Origin: Polyangiaceae bacterium
Lineage (GTDB): Bacteria; Myxococcota_A; Polyangia; Polyangiales; Polyangiaceae
Assembly (NCBI GenBank): GCA_019637295.1
Contig: JAHBVX010000003.1
Coordinates: forward strand, 310,001-374,000
Direction: 5' to 3'
Length of the DNA stretch: 64,000 bases
The translations under genes and the position numbers were made by a program. The notes below the pieces were generated by a model. That model was not told the DNA's origin. It was given only the letters and a program-made list of their open reading frames with translations, and did no database searches. Below, piece after piece: positions 7,776 to 15,891 of this stretch. The first letter of the stretch is position 1, and each line of letters opens with the position of its first letter.

Positions 7776-9725
7776 ATGAGCGAGCCCCCCAAGGTGTGCT
7801 CCAAGTGCGGGCAGCGCTATGACGAGGACGTCATCTTCTGCCCGAAGGATGGAACGCCGTTAGGCACCTCCAAGACCGAGGTCAGCGACGATCCGTACAT
7901 CGGCCTCCTGGTCGCCGGCCAGCTCGAGATCCGTCAGCTCATCGGCATCGGCGCCATGGGACGAGTGTATCGCGCCCACCAGCGGGGCGTGGACCGGGAC
8001 GTGGCGGTCAAGATCTTGCACCGGGAGCTGCTGCGCAATCCCACCGTGATGGCGCGGTTCATGCGCGAAGCCAAGGTCGCCAGCCGACTCACCCACCCCA
8101 ACGTGGTGCAGGTGCTGATGACCGGCGAGCTGGACAAGCAGGGCGGGGACGTCGGCGGGGAGGCCTACCTGGCCATGGAGTACCTGGACGGGATCTCGTT
8201 GCGCTCTGCGTTGGCTGCCGCCGGGGGAGCGATGGCTCTGCCGCGCGCGCTGCATGTCCTGCTTCAGACGTGCGACGCGGTCGGCGAGGCCCACGCGCAA
8301 GGCATCGTCCACCGCGATCTCAAGCCCGAGAACGTGATGTTGGTCCGACGCGGCGACGACCCGGACTTCGTGAAGGTACTCGACTTCGGGGTCGCCCGCA
8401 TCGACTGGGCGGACAGCACGGTGGCGACGCAGGCCGGCGTCATCTTCGGTACCGCCCGCTATATCTCGCCGGAGGGCGCGCAGGGCAAGACCGTCTCCGC
8501 TCGCAGCGACGTCTATTCGCTCGCGGTGATGCTCTACCAGTGCCTCAGCGGCCAGACGCCCTTCGACGCCGACAGCCCGGTGGGGATCCTGATCAAGCAC
8601 ACCAGCGAGCCAGCCCCGGACGTACGGAGCGTGGAGCGAGCGAGCTACGTACCCGAGCCCATCGCCCGGGTCATCGCCGCGAACCTCGAGAAACGCGCGG
8701 AAGATCGCTGTCCAGACGCCCGAGATCTCGGGCGAGCGCTGCTCTCGGCGGCCCGGGACAGCGGCCTGTCTGCGGACGACCTCGTCGCGCGTTCCACCCT
8801 GATCGGCAAGACCGCCCTGAGCCTGGAGAGCATACAGCGCACCAAGACCCTCGAGCTGAGCGCCGGCTTGGCGGACAAGCTCGCCGGCAGGACGGGGCCT
8901 CGCACCGAGTTGCTCGCGGAGCCCTCGTCTCGAGCCGAGCCGGCGCCGTCGCCGCCGCCGTCCTCTCGTCCCTCCTCGGGCGTCGAGCCGACGCTCGCAG
9001 ACGAGCCGGCCGATGCACGCGTCTCGTCGCCGAGCGCGAGCCCGCCGCCGTCGCTCCCGTCGTCTCCCGCGCCGAGCCAACCAACCGCGGCGCTGCAGAG
9101 CCATGAGCCGTCGCCGGAGAGCTTGCGTGCATCCTTGCCACCGGCCAGCACAGAGGGGCACTCGCCGCCGAGCGCCGCACGCAGCATCGTGATCGCCGCG
9201 TTCTTCGTACTCGGCGCGCTCCTGGCGTACTTCGCGGCCGCGCGCCTGGGAGTGTTCGAACCGAAGCGGTCGGAGCGCGAGGCGCTGCTCGCCCGCGCGC
9301 ACGCCGCGTTCGAGCGCGGCGCGTTCGATGCACCCCCCGGCGAGAACGTCCGCGATCTCACCGGCGACGGGCTGAGGCGCTACCCGGACTGGCCGGAGGC
9401 ACTCACCCTCCGCAAACGCGCCGCCGATCGACTTCGTTTGATGGCGGAGGACGCCCGCTCGGATCGGCCGGTCGACGCGCGCGACCTGGCCAGCCGCGCG
9501 CTGCAGCTCGATCCGGACAGCGCTGCAGCGCGCGCGGTGCTCGACGCGCTCGATGCTGCGTCGGACGACGGCGACGCGCGCGCTCCGGGCGTCGCACCCC
9601 CGAGTCGCAAGCCCAGCCGCGTAGGACGCCCGATCGAGCCGACCGATGACGCCGCCGCGGCGCCGTCATCGTCTGCCGCAGTACCCGTCCCGACCCCCTC
9701 GGCCACGGAGGGGCGCTGGCTATGA
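7776..9725 (+). CDS. Ser/Thr protein kinase with N-terminal zinc ribbon and one membrane segment
   Basis: 649 residues. A zinc-ribbon-like motif (CSKCG at residues 8-12 and FCPKDG at 21-26) precedes a Hanks-type kinase domain at about 45-330: glycine loop GIGAMGRVY, VAVK lysine, HRDLKPEN catalytic loop, DFG, and SPEG in place of APE. A long Ser/Pro-rich linker follows, then a membrane segment near residue 470-490 (IVIAAFFVLGALLAYF) and an extracytoplasmic helical domain. All catalytic residues are present. The stop overlaps the next start (ATGA), so the kinase and the beta-barrel-like protein are co-translated. Confidence 0.93.
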   Translation: MSEPPKVCSKCGQRYDEDVIFCPKDGTPLGTSKTEVSDDPYIGLLVAGQLEIRQLIGIGAMGRVYRAHQRGVDRDVAVKILHRELLRNPTVMARFMREAKVASRLTHPNVVQVLMTGELDKQGGDVGGEAYLAMEYLDGISLRSALAAAGGAMALPRALHVLLQTCDAVGEAHAQGIVHRDLKPENVMLVRRGDDPDFVKVLDFGVARIDWADSTVATQAGVIFGTARYISPEGAQGKTVSARSDVYSLAVMLYQCLSGQTPFDADSPVGILIKHTSEPAPDVRSVERASYVPEPIARVIAANLEKRAEDRCPDARDLGRALLSAARDSGLSADDLVARSTLIGKTALSLESIQRTKTLELSAGLADKLAGRTGPRTELLAEPSSRAEPAPSPPPSSRPSSGVEPTLADEPADARVSSPSASPPPSLPSSPAPSQPTAALQSHEPSPESLRASLPPASTEGHSPPSAARSIVIAAFFVLGALLAYFAAARLGVFEPKRSEREALLARAHAAFERGAFDAPPGENVRDLTGDGLRRYPDWPEALTLRKRAADRLRLMAEDARSDRPVDARDLASRALQLDPDSAAARAVLDALDAASDDGDARAPGVAPPSRKPSRVGRPIEPTDDAAAAPSSSAAVPVPTPSATEGRWL

Positions 9726-10441
9726 CCGCGAGAGCCGCGCTCGCCCTCGCGCTCGCCCTGAGCGCGCTGCCCGCGCGGGGGGCGGAGGAGTCCGGCGCCA
9801 GAGCCCCCGAGCCGCCGTCGAGCCCGGCGCGCGCGGTAGGCATGGCGGAGGTCGGGCTCGGTTGGCTGGTGCTTCCGGCCGCGGACGTCTGCGTCGAGCG
9901 TGACATCGCCGGTTGCACCACCGGGGACTCCAGCTTCGAGCTCGACGCGTGGCAGATCTTTCGGCTGACCCCGCGGCTGGCCTTCGGCGCGGGCATCACC
10001 CTCGGGCTGACGCCGACGACGGACGCGCCACGCCAGGATCCCCCCGGAGTGGAGCGGGACCACTCGCGCGGCTACTTCACGGTCGAGGGCGTGTTCCGCT
10101 ACTACGCCATCGCGCAGGATTCCTTCGACGGCTGGATCGGCCTCACCAGCGGACTGGTCGTGGTCAGCGATCGCTTCGAGTCCCGCGAGGGACGCTCGGA
10201 CCGCGCCCTGGTCGGTCCGCGGGGCGTCACCATCCGAACCGAAGGACTGACCGTGGGGCTCGCCGTCGGTGCCGCGCTCCCGCTCGGGCCGAACTGGTCG
10301 CTGGGCGCCGCCGCTCGCTACGGCAGTTGGTTCCTTCCGAAGGAGCCGAACACCAATCCGCTGGGCGACGAAGCGTCGCTGGTCGGCCAAAACGACGTCC
10401 TGAGCCTCGTGCTGACCGTCGGCTATCGCGTGCCGCTGTGA
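9722..10441 (+). CDS. Outer-membrane beta-barrel-like protein
   Basis: 239 residues with a signal peptide (hydrophobic residues 4-17, cleavage near ALPARGAEE). The mature part is a series of alternating hydrophobic/polar strands rich in Gly, aromatic residues and Leu (for example WQIFRLTPRLAFGAGITLGL, EGLTVGLAVGAALPLG), ending in VGYRVPL, the kind of terminal strand used by outer-membrane barrels. No family is recognised. The start overlaps the stop of the kinase gene by four bases. Confidence 0.7.
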   Translation: MTARAALALALALSALPARGAEESGARAPEPPSSPARAVGMAEVGLGWLVLPAADVCVERDIAGCTTGDSSFELDAWQIFRLTPRLAFGAGITLGLTPTTDAPRQDPPGVERDHSRGYFTVEGVFRYYAIAQDSFDGWIGLTSGLVVVSDRFESREGRSDRALVGPRGVTIRTEGLTVGLAVGAALPLGPNWSLGAAARYGSWFLPKEPNTNPLGDEASLVGQNDVLSLVLTVGYRVPL

Positions 10442-10456
10442 AGTCGGGGGCGCCGC

Positions 10457-11179
10457 CTAGCGCGCGACCGCGATCAACTCGACCATACGCTCGAGCACGA
10501 GCGCGAAGACCCCGAGCACCAGCAGCGATTTGAGCGGCGCGAGCAGCGGCTGCACGAACGCCGGGCTCGCGGCGCGCGCGACCAGCGCGCTGGCCACCTC
10601 CAGCACGATCGCCGCGGCGATCACGGGGGCGGCCACCGCGATGGCGAGCTCCACGCTGCCGAGTAGCGCGTGGGATGCGCGGGTCCACGCGCCGAGCAAC
10701 TGCCCGTCGGTTCGGGCCAACGCCGTCACGACCCGCGCGGCTCCGCCTCCCTCGAGAAAGGCGACGCTAGCCAACATGCCCAGCAGCGCCCCGAGCGGTG
10801 TCGTCGCGCCCAGGTTTGGCAGGTTGGTGGTGTCGCGACCACCGCGAAGATCGTCCGCGAGCCCACCCGCTTGGGAAGCCGCCCAGAGCACGGACGCGGC
10901 GCCGAGCGCGATTGGTAGCCCGAACGACGCGGAGGCAAAGAGCTGCACGACCCACGGCGTGTCCGCCGCCACCGGGCGCACGAACGCCGGCGCGATGCAC
11001 AGCGCGAGCGTGAGCCCGAGCACCACCCGGGCGGGCGCCGGGATTGCCCGCAGCCCGAACGCGGGCACCAGGACCACGGTGGGCATCACCCGCGCCCACG
11101 CGAGACCCCAGGCCCCGAGATCCACGCCCTCCGCTTCGGCCAGTCGAGCCACCAGGGCGAGCAGCTCGTGGCTGGGCAT
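10457..11179 (-). CDS. FliR/SctT-like type III export apparatus protein, isolated
   Basis: 240 residues with about six membrane helices covering nearly the whole protein. The order of motifs resembles FliR/SctT/SpaR: an N-terminal segment with WARVMPTVVLVPAFG, then the conserved proline and arginine region before a long hydrophobic stretch, and a C-terminal membrane helix. These proteins form the export gate of flagellar and type III secretion systems with SctR and SctS. None of the other export genes are in the window. The ATG at 11179 was chosen because the frame upstream is unlike the family and runs into the start of the next gene. Confidence 0.6.
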   Translation of the reverse strand: MPSHELLALVARLAEAEGVDLGAWGLAWARVMPTVVLVPAFGLRAIPAPARVVLGLTLALCIAPAFVRPVAADTPWVVQLFASASFGLPIALGAASVLWAASQAGGLADDLRGGRDTTNLPNLGATTPLGALLGMLASVAFLEGGGAARVVTALARTDGQLLGAWTRASHALLGSVELAIAVAAPVIAAAIVLEVASALVARAASPAFVQPLLAPLKSLLVLGVFALVLERMVELIAVAR

Positions 11180-11268
11180 GGAGCGACCACGTACCCTTCG
11201 TGCCCGCGGGCGCCAAGACCCACGCCGCCGTTGACGCGACGGCCTTGGCCCAGTAACCACAGCCAGCC

Positions 11269-12105
11269 ATGAGTCTCGACCTCTCCGCCGCGGGCTATCG
11301 GAGCAGCCCTCACTCCTTCACCTACGACTGGAAGACGGTCGTGCTGTACGCCTTGGGTATCGGGGCCACGCGGGACGAGCTGCCGTATCTGTACGAGTCC
11401 AAGGGTCCGAAGGTCTACCCCAGCTTCGCCGTCATCCCCGTGTTCATGGCGCTCGGCGACGCGTTGGCCAAGACCGGGGGAAACCTGGCGTCGGTCGTCC
11501 ACGGGGGGCAGATCATCCGGCTGCATCGCCCCATCCCCTCGGAGGGCACGCTCGAGACCGTCGCGACGATCGAGGGCATCTACGACCTGCGCAAGATGGC
11601 GCAGGCGGTGGTCAAGACGACCAGCACGATGAACGGCGAGCCGTGCTTCGAGACGGAGTGGTCGATCCTGTTCCGCGGCGAGGGCGGTTTCGGGGGTGAC
11701 CCACCACCCAAGACGGAGACGCCGTCGGCGGCGGGGGCAGCACAGGAGTCCGTCGAGCAGATCACCTCGCCTGAGCAGGCCCTGCTCTATCGCCTGTCGG
11801 GAGACTTGAACCCGCTGCACGCGGATCCGGACTTCGCCGCGCTGGTCGGCTTTCCCCAAGGACCCATCCTGCATGGGCTGTGCACCTACGGCTACGTCGC
11901 CCGCGCAGTGATCCAGAAGTACGCTGGCGGGGACGGCGACAAGCTGACCGAGCTGGGCGTGCAGTTTCGCAAGCCCGTCTGGCCCGGCGAGGCGATCCGC
12001 ACCGACATGTCCCGCGTCGACCCGAGCACCATCGCGCTGTCCGCCTACGCGGGCGGCCGTCCGGACGCGGTGATCACCAACGCTTGGGCGAAGCTGTCTT
12101 CCTGA
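11269..12105 (+). CDS. MaoC-type enoyl-CoA hydratase (hydratase 2, double hot dog)
   Basis: 278 residues, the length of the two-domain MaoC/peroxisomal hydratase-2 family. The N-terminal hot dog fold covers about 1-130 and the catalytic C-terminal fold about 155-275. The active-site motif is intact: YRLSGDLNPLHADPDFA, with the conserved Asp and His, followed by PILHGL. The enzyme hydrates trans-2-enoyl-CoA to (R)-3-hydroxyacyl-CoA in fatty acid breakdown or PHA supply. It is followed after seven bases by a parvulin gene, with no evident pathway link. Confidence 0.88.
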   Translation: MSLDLSAAGYRSSPHSFTYDWKTVVLYALGIGATRDELPYLYESKGPKVYPSFAVIPVFMALGDALAKTGGNLASVVHGGQIIRLHRPIPSEGTLETVATIEGIYDLRKMAQAVVKTTSTMNGEPCFETEWSILFRGEGGFGGDPPPKTETPSAAGAAQESVEQITSPEQALLYRLSGDLNPLHADPDFAALVGFPQGPILHGLCTYGYVARAVIQKYAGGDGDKLTELGVQFRKPVWPGEAIRTDMSRVDPSTIALSAYAGGRPDAVITNAWAKLSS

Positions 12106-12112
12106 GGCGACC

Positions 12113-12916
12113 ATGGCAAAGAAGCGTACGAGCAGCGATCCCAAGCACGACTCCCCGTTGGCCGATCCGCCCTGGAAGAAGAGCGACGAGGAGCAGGACG
12201 GCGACGACGCGGCTGACGACGACTCGACGGACGACGAGGACGACGAAGCCGACGAGGAAGACGACGACGAGGAAGACGACGACGAGGAAGACGACGACGA
12301 GGAAGACGACGACGGGGACGCCTCGGCCAACCCTGACGACGACGATGACGAGCCGTCCGAGCGGCCCGCGATCGCCTCGAAGCGCCACCCTCGACGGGAA
12401 GAGCCGCCGCAGCGACGGCGTCCCCGGACCGACGACGACGAAGACGGTCTACCGGACTGGCTGCCCTGGGCGGTGCTCATCGCGCTCGTCGCGCTCGGCG
12501 TCCTTGGTGCCGCGGGCTTGTTCTCGGGGAAGTCTGGCGCGAAGTCGGACGCGAGCTCGTCGGCCGCGCCCGGCGCCGGCGAGGCGGCGCCGGCCAGCAT
12601 CAGCGCGCAGCACCTGCTCGTGCAGTATCAGGGCTCGGCGCGCGCGCCCGCCACGGTCACGCGCACCAAGGACGAAGCCCAGACGCGCGCAGCCGAGGCG
12701 CTCGGCAAGGCCAAGCGGGGCGGCAGCTTCGACGACTTGGTGGCCGAGTACTCGGACGAGCCCGGCGCGAAGACCGGACACGGCAAGCTCGGGCGGTTCA
12801 CACCCGACCGCATGGTCAAGCCCTTCAGCGACGCGGCATTTCAACTTGCCGTTGGAGAGCTGAGCCAAGTCGTGGAGACTCCCTTCGGGTTCCACGTCAT
12901 CAAGCGGCTCGAGTGA
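12113..12916 (+). CDS. Membrane-anchored parvulin-type peptidyl-prolyl isomerase with acidic N-terminus
   Basis: 267 residues: a very acidic cytoplasmic region (about 25-80) containing repeated DEEDD units, an Arg-rich stretch, one membrane helix (116-138, WAVLIALVALGVLGAAGLF), and a parvulin domain at about 162-267. Family hallmarks are ISAQHLLVQY, FDDLVAEYSDEPG, LGRFTPDRMV and the C-terminal FGFHVIKRLE. The domain faces the periplasm and should assist folding of secreted proteins. The next gene encodes a lipoprotein with a similar domain and overlaps it. Confidence 0.85.
   Translation: MAKKRTSSDPKHDSPLADPPWKKSDEEQDGDDAADDDSTDDEDDEADEEDDDEEDDDEEDDDEEDDDGDASANPDDDDDEPSERPAIASKRHPRREEPPQRRRPRTDDDEDGLPDWLPWAVLIALVALGVLGAAGLFSGKSGAKSDASSSAAPGAGEAAPASISAQHLLVQYQGSARAPATVTRTKDEAQTRAAEALGKAKRGGSFDDLVAEYSDEPGAKTGHGKLGRFTPDRMVKPFSDAAFQLAVGELSQVVETPFGFHVIKRLE
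12248..12316. repeat. 15-bp tandem repeat encoding DEEDD in the parvulin gene
   Basis: The 15-base unit gacgaggaagacgac is repeated about four times in perfect register inside the acidic coding region. A repeat length divisible by three keeps the frame open when copies are gained or lost. This is the cleanest tandem repeat in the window. Confidence 0.85.
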
Positions 12917-13425
12917 TGTCGCACCGCACCTGCGCCGTGCTGGCGCTCGTCGTCGCATCCAGCGGCTGTGTGGTCACGACTCACGAGGGCCACACCGAGG
13001 CCCCCCGTGGCGCGGTGAAACCCATCTGGCCACCGCTGGGCAAGCCCTCCCTCGACTCGGAGGACGGCGCGCCCGGAGCTGCTCGCACGCCCTCGGGGCC
13101 CGAGGCCATCGCCGCGCGCCACATCTTGATCATGCACCGGGGCTCGATGCGTGCCCCCCCCTCCGTGACCCGCAGCAAGGAGGAGGCCCGCGCCCTCGCC
13201 GAGCAGGCCGTCGCGCGCGCCAAAGCCGGGGAGGACTTCGTGGAGCTCGTGCGCGAGTACTCGGACGAGCCGGGCGCCGCAGGCCGCGGCGGCTCGCTCG
13301 GCAAGTTCCCGCGCGGCGTGATGGTGCGCGAGTTCGAGAACGCCGCCTTCGAGCTCGAGCCAGGCGAGATCAGCGAGGTGGTGGAGTCCCCCTTCGGGTT
13401 TCACGTGATCGAACGGCTGGAGTAG
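12916..13425 (+). CDS. Parvulin-type isomerase lipoprotein
   Basis: 169 residues with a lipoprotein signal (LVVASSGC) and a parvulin domain at about 65-169: ARHILIMHRG, FVELVREYSDEPG, SLGKFPRGVMV and FGFHVIERLE. The domain is clearly paralogous to that of the preceding gene, including the unusual RAPxxVTRxKxEA stretch after the first strand. The TGATG junction makes ATG at 12916 the likely start; GTG at 12913 would give one extra residue. It is probably exported to the outer membrane or periplasmic face as a folding helper. Confidence 0.85.
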   Translation: MSHRTCAVLALVVASSGCVVTTHEGHTEAPRGAVKPIWPPLGKPSLDSEDGAPGAARTPSGPEAIAARHILIMHRGSMRAPPSVTRSKEEARALAEQAVARAKAGEDFVELVREYSDEPGAAGRGGSLGKFPRGVMVREFENAAFELEPGEISEVVESPFGFHVIERLE

Positions 13426-13443
13426 CTCCCGCGATCCGCGCGC

Positions 13444-14589
13444 TCAGCGCCGAAGCAGGTGCTTGGCAATGACCATGCGCTGCACCTCGCTGGTGCCTTC
13501 GCCGATCTCGCACAGCTTCGCGTCGCGCAGGTGGCGCTCCACGTCGAACTCGCGGGTGTAGCCGTATCCCCCGTGGATCTGCAAGGCGTCGTTGCACACG
13601 CGCGTCGCCACCTCGCTCGCGAACAGCTTCGCCATCGCTGCTTCCGCCGAGTAGGGCTGGCCGGCTTCCCGCAGCCAGCAGGCGCGATGGATGAGGAGCT
13701 CCGCTGCGTCCAGCCCGGTCTGCGCGTCCGCCAGCTTCCACTGGATGGCTTGGAAGTCCGCGATGGGCTTGCCGAACGCCTCCCGGTCGCGAGCGTAGGT
13801 CAGCGCCATGGCCAGCGCGCCGCGACCGAGCCCGAGGGCCATGGCCGCGATGGAGATGCGCCCCGTGTCCAGGATCTGCATCGTGTCGTAGAACGCGTGG
13901 TCCACCTCGCCGAGTCGTTGCTCGTCCGCCACGCGCACGTTCTCGAGGGAGAGCTCGACCGTGTCACTGGAGCGACAGCCATACTTCTCGAGCTTGCGGC
14001 TGGCGGAGAAGCCTGGCGTGCCTCGATCGACGATGAACGCGCTGATGCCACGGCTCGCCGGGACGTCCTTGTTCGTCCTGGCGAGCACCACGCAGAAGCC
14101 GCCGACGCTGCCTTGCGTGATGAACATCTTCGTGCCGTTGATCACCCACTCGTCGCCGTCACGCACGGCCGTGGTGGTCATGCCGGCGCTGTCCGAGCCG
14201 CTGCCGGGTTCGGTCAGCGCCCAGGCGGCGAGCCACTCGCCGGTGACCGCGCGCGGCAAGTACTTCTGCTTCTGCGCCTCGCTGCCAAAGGCGAGGATGT
14301 GTCCGGTGCCCAGACCGTTGTGGCTGGCGACCGTGAGCGCCAGTGAGCCGTCCACCCGGGCGCACTCCTCGACGGCGATGGCGTAAGCCAGAGTGTCCAT
14401 CTCGGCGCCTCCGTAGGCCTCGGGGATGCGGATCCCGAGCAGGCCGAGTTCGGCCAGCCGGGGCACGATTTCGAGTGGGAAGCGCTCCTCGGCGTCCCAG
14501 CCGCGAGCGTGCGGTCGCACCTCGCGCTCGCAGAAGTCGCGCAGGGTCTGGCGCAGGATGCGATGGGACTCGGGTAGTTCGAAGTCCAT
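13444..14589 (-). CDS. Acyl-CoA dehydrogenase
   Basis: 381 residues, the normal length of the short/medium-chain family. It has the N-terminal helical domain, the FAD-binding beta domain (LTEPGSGSDSAGM) and the C-terminal helical domain ending QIHGGYGYTREFDVERHLRDA, followed by CEIGEGTSEVQ, whose glutamate is the expected catalytic base. It introduces the trans-2 double bond into acyl-CoA and passes electrons to ETF. The start ATG at 14589 is five bases after the upstream lipoprotein stop, so the two are in one operon. Substrate chain length cannot be read from the sequence. Confidence 0.92.
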   Translation of the reverse strand: MDFELPESHRILRQTLRDFCEREVRPHARGWDAEERFPLEIVPRLAELGLLGIRIPEAYGGAEMDTLAYAIAVEECARVDGSLALTVASHNGLGTGHILAFGSEAQKQKYLPRAVTGEWLAAWALTEPGSGSDSAGMTTTAVRDGDEWVINGTKMFITQGSVGGFCVVLARTNKDVPASRGISAFIVDRGTPGFSASRKLEKYGCRSSDTVELSLENVRVADEQRLGEVDHAFYDTMQILDTGRISIAAMALGLGRGALAMALTYARDREAFGKPIADFQAIQWKLADAQTGLDAAELLIHRACWLREAGQPYSAEAAMAKLFASEVATRVCNDALQIHGGYGYTREFDVERHLRDAKLCEIGEGTSEVQRMVIAKHLLRR

Positions 14590-14594
14590 GGCTC

Positions 14595-15704
14595 TCAGCC
14601 TCCGAGCAAGGCCTTCAGGCGTTCGAGCTTCTCGGCGTCCGTCAGGCGAACCTTGGCCGCTTCCTCGGCGCTCTGGCCGGACGAGAGCACGTTCGCCTCG
14701 TCGCCCACGCCAAGGACCGCGTTGCCCTTGCGCGCCACCACCCACGACACTTTGGGGCTCGCCTCGTCGTCCTGCTGAGCAAAGGAGATCCCGTCGAGGG
14801 GCGGAGCCTTCAGCTCCTTGGCGCCGCCGAGTCGGCCGAAGGTCTTGAGCACGTCCTTGGCCGCTGCGTCGTCGCCACGCACTAGCGCGAGCACGCGCCA
14901 GCGCTTGTCACCTTCCTTGTAGTACCCGAACGCCGCAGGGCCGGTCCCCGCGACGCCGAGCGCGTCTCGCGACTCGAAGGCGACGCCCAGGCGAACGCGC
15001 CCCTGCTCGGGTAACAGCGCGACCGGGGGCAGCGGAGTCGTCTCTCCGGGGAGCTTGGAGCCCATCTCCTTCGCGATGGGCGGGACGACCTTGGCGCTCG
15101 TGGCCTTCAGCTCGTCCGGCGACTCGAGCTCGTTGGTGTAGCTCAGTTCCGCCACGAACTCCCCACGCCAGACGTAGGCGATACCCGTGCCCAGCGCTCC
15201 GGCGCCGCCAGCCTCGAGCGCTTCCGGCGCGACCTCGACGGGATCACCGTCGGCGACCACACGCTTGGTGAAGAAGCCGAACGCGCCTTCCTTCGTCGCG
15301 AAGTGGGTCAGGTTCACGTTCACCGCGCCGGGCGAGCCCTTGCCGTCGACGTAGCGGAGGGTCACGACGCGCCGCAGGCCGAACCCTTTGTAGACCTCGC
15401 ACTCGCCGTCGAACAGCTCGGTGCACACCTTGTCCACCGTGCCGCTGGCGTTCTCACCGTAGGCCCGGGCCTCCCCGTTCGGATCGAGGCAGTAGTCGCC
15501 GGCGACGCGAGGGAAGAAGCCAGCGCTCACCTTGTCCGTCACGGTGCCGCCGCCGCCGCCGCAGGCGCCGGGCTTGGTGCTCTCCACGGGCGGAGGAGCC
15601 GCGCCGCGGTCCTTTCCCGCATCGCCCTTCTTGTCACAGCCGCCGGCGATCACCAGCAGCACGCCTAGCCCGAGGGCTTTTTGCCACGACATGTCCCCCG
15701 ACAT
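14595..15704 (-). CDS. Lipoprotein, DUF6599-like
   Basis: 369 residues with a lipoprotein signal (VIAGGC) followed by a Lys/Gly-rich linker. Two similar alpha/beta halves are visible, each with a segment of the type GAFGFFTKR and GTGIAYVWRGEFVAEL, which suggests the DUF6599 family known from myxobacterial lipoproteins. The assignment is a recollection of the pattern and not verified. The start ATG at 15704 has GGAAGG seven bases upstream; the next ATG (15692) does not. Divergent from the minor-pilin operon with a 187-base control region between. Confidence 0.65.
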   Translation of the reverse strand: MSGDMSWQKALGLGVLLVIAGGCDKKGDAGKDRGAAPPPVESTKPGACGGGGGTVTDKVSAGFFPRVAGDYCLDPNGEARAYGENASGTVDKVCTELFDGECEVYKGFGLRRVVTLRYVDGKGSPGAVNVNLTHFATKEGAFGFFTKRVVADGDPVEVAPEALEAGGAGALGTGIAYVWRGEFVAELSYTNELESPDELKATSAKVVPPIAKEMGSKLPGETTPLPPVALLPEQGRVRLGVAFESRDALGVAGTGPAAFGYYKEGDKRWRVLALVRGDDAAAKDVLKTFGRLGGAKELKAPPLDGISFAQQDDEASPKVSWVVARKGNAVLGVGDEANVLSSGQSAEEAAKVRLTDAEKLERLKALLGG

Positions 15705-15810
15705 AGCGCAGCCTTCCGGCCGCAACCACCGCGGTTGGCGGTCGCGGGGCAGGCTCGCAAGGCTCCGCAATCATTACATAGCGCCGCAATCCTTACCGTG
15801 CTCGGCGCCG

Positions 15811-15849
15811 CCGACCCCCCAAAAACCTGGCCGATCCAAGGGGGGTCGG
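15811..15849. promoter_or_regulatory. Inverted repeat upstream of the sigma-54 type promoter, possible activator site
   Basis: Two perfect 10-base arms, ccgacccccc at 15811-15820 and ggggggtcgg at 15840-15849, are separated by 19 bases. A pair of ccgcaatc direct repeats lies further upstream at 15765 and 15784. Sites placed just upstream of a -24/-12 promoter are typical of sigma-54 enhancer-binding proteins such as PilR, but the role is inferred from position only. Confidence 0.4.
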
Positions 15850-15860
15850 GGCGCAGCACC

Positions 15861-15876
15861 CGGCACAGGGCTTGCT
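15861..15876 (+). promoter_or_regulatory. Sigma-54 (-24/-12) type promoter of the minor-pilin operon
   Basis: The sequence cGGCACagggcTTGCt matches the -24/-12 consensus TGGCAC-N5-TTGC except for the first base, with GG at 15862 and GC at 15874 spaced by ten bases. Transcription would begin near 15887, about five bases before the proposed GTG start. A second element with almost the same core precedes mlaC. Confidence 0.6.
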
Positions 15877-15891
15877 CTACTCGGCCCTTTG

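Noticed and set aside
7860-9302. A 480-residue frame opposite the Ser/Thr kinase
   Set aside because: Shadow of the kinase domain, which is certain.
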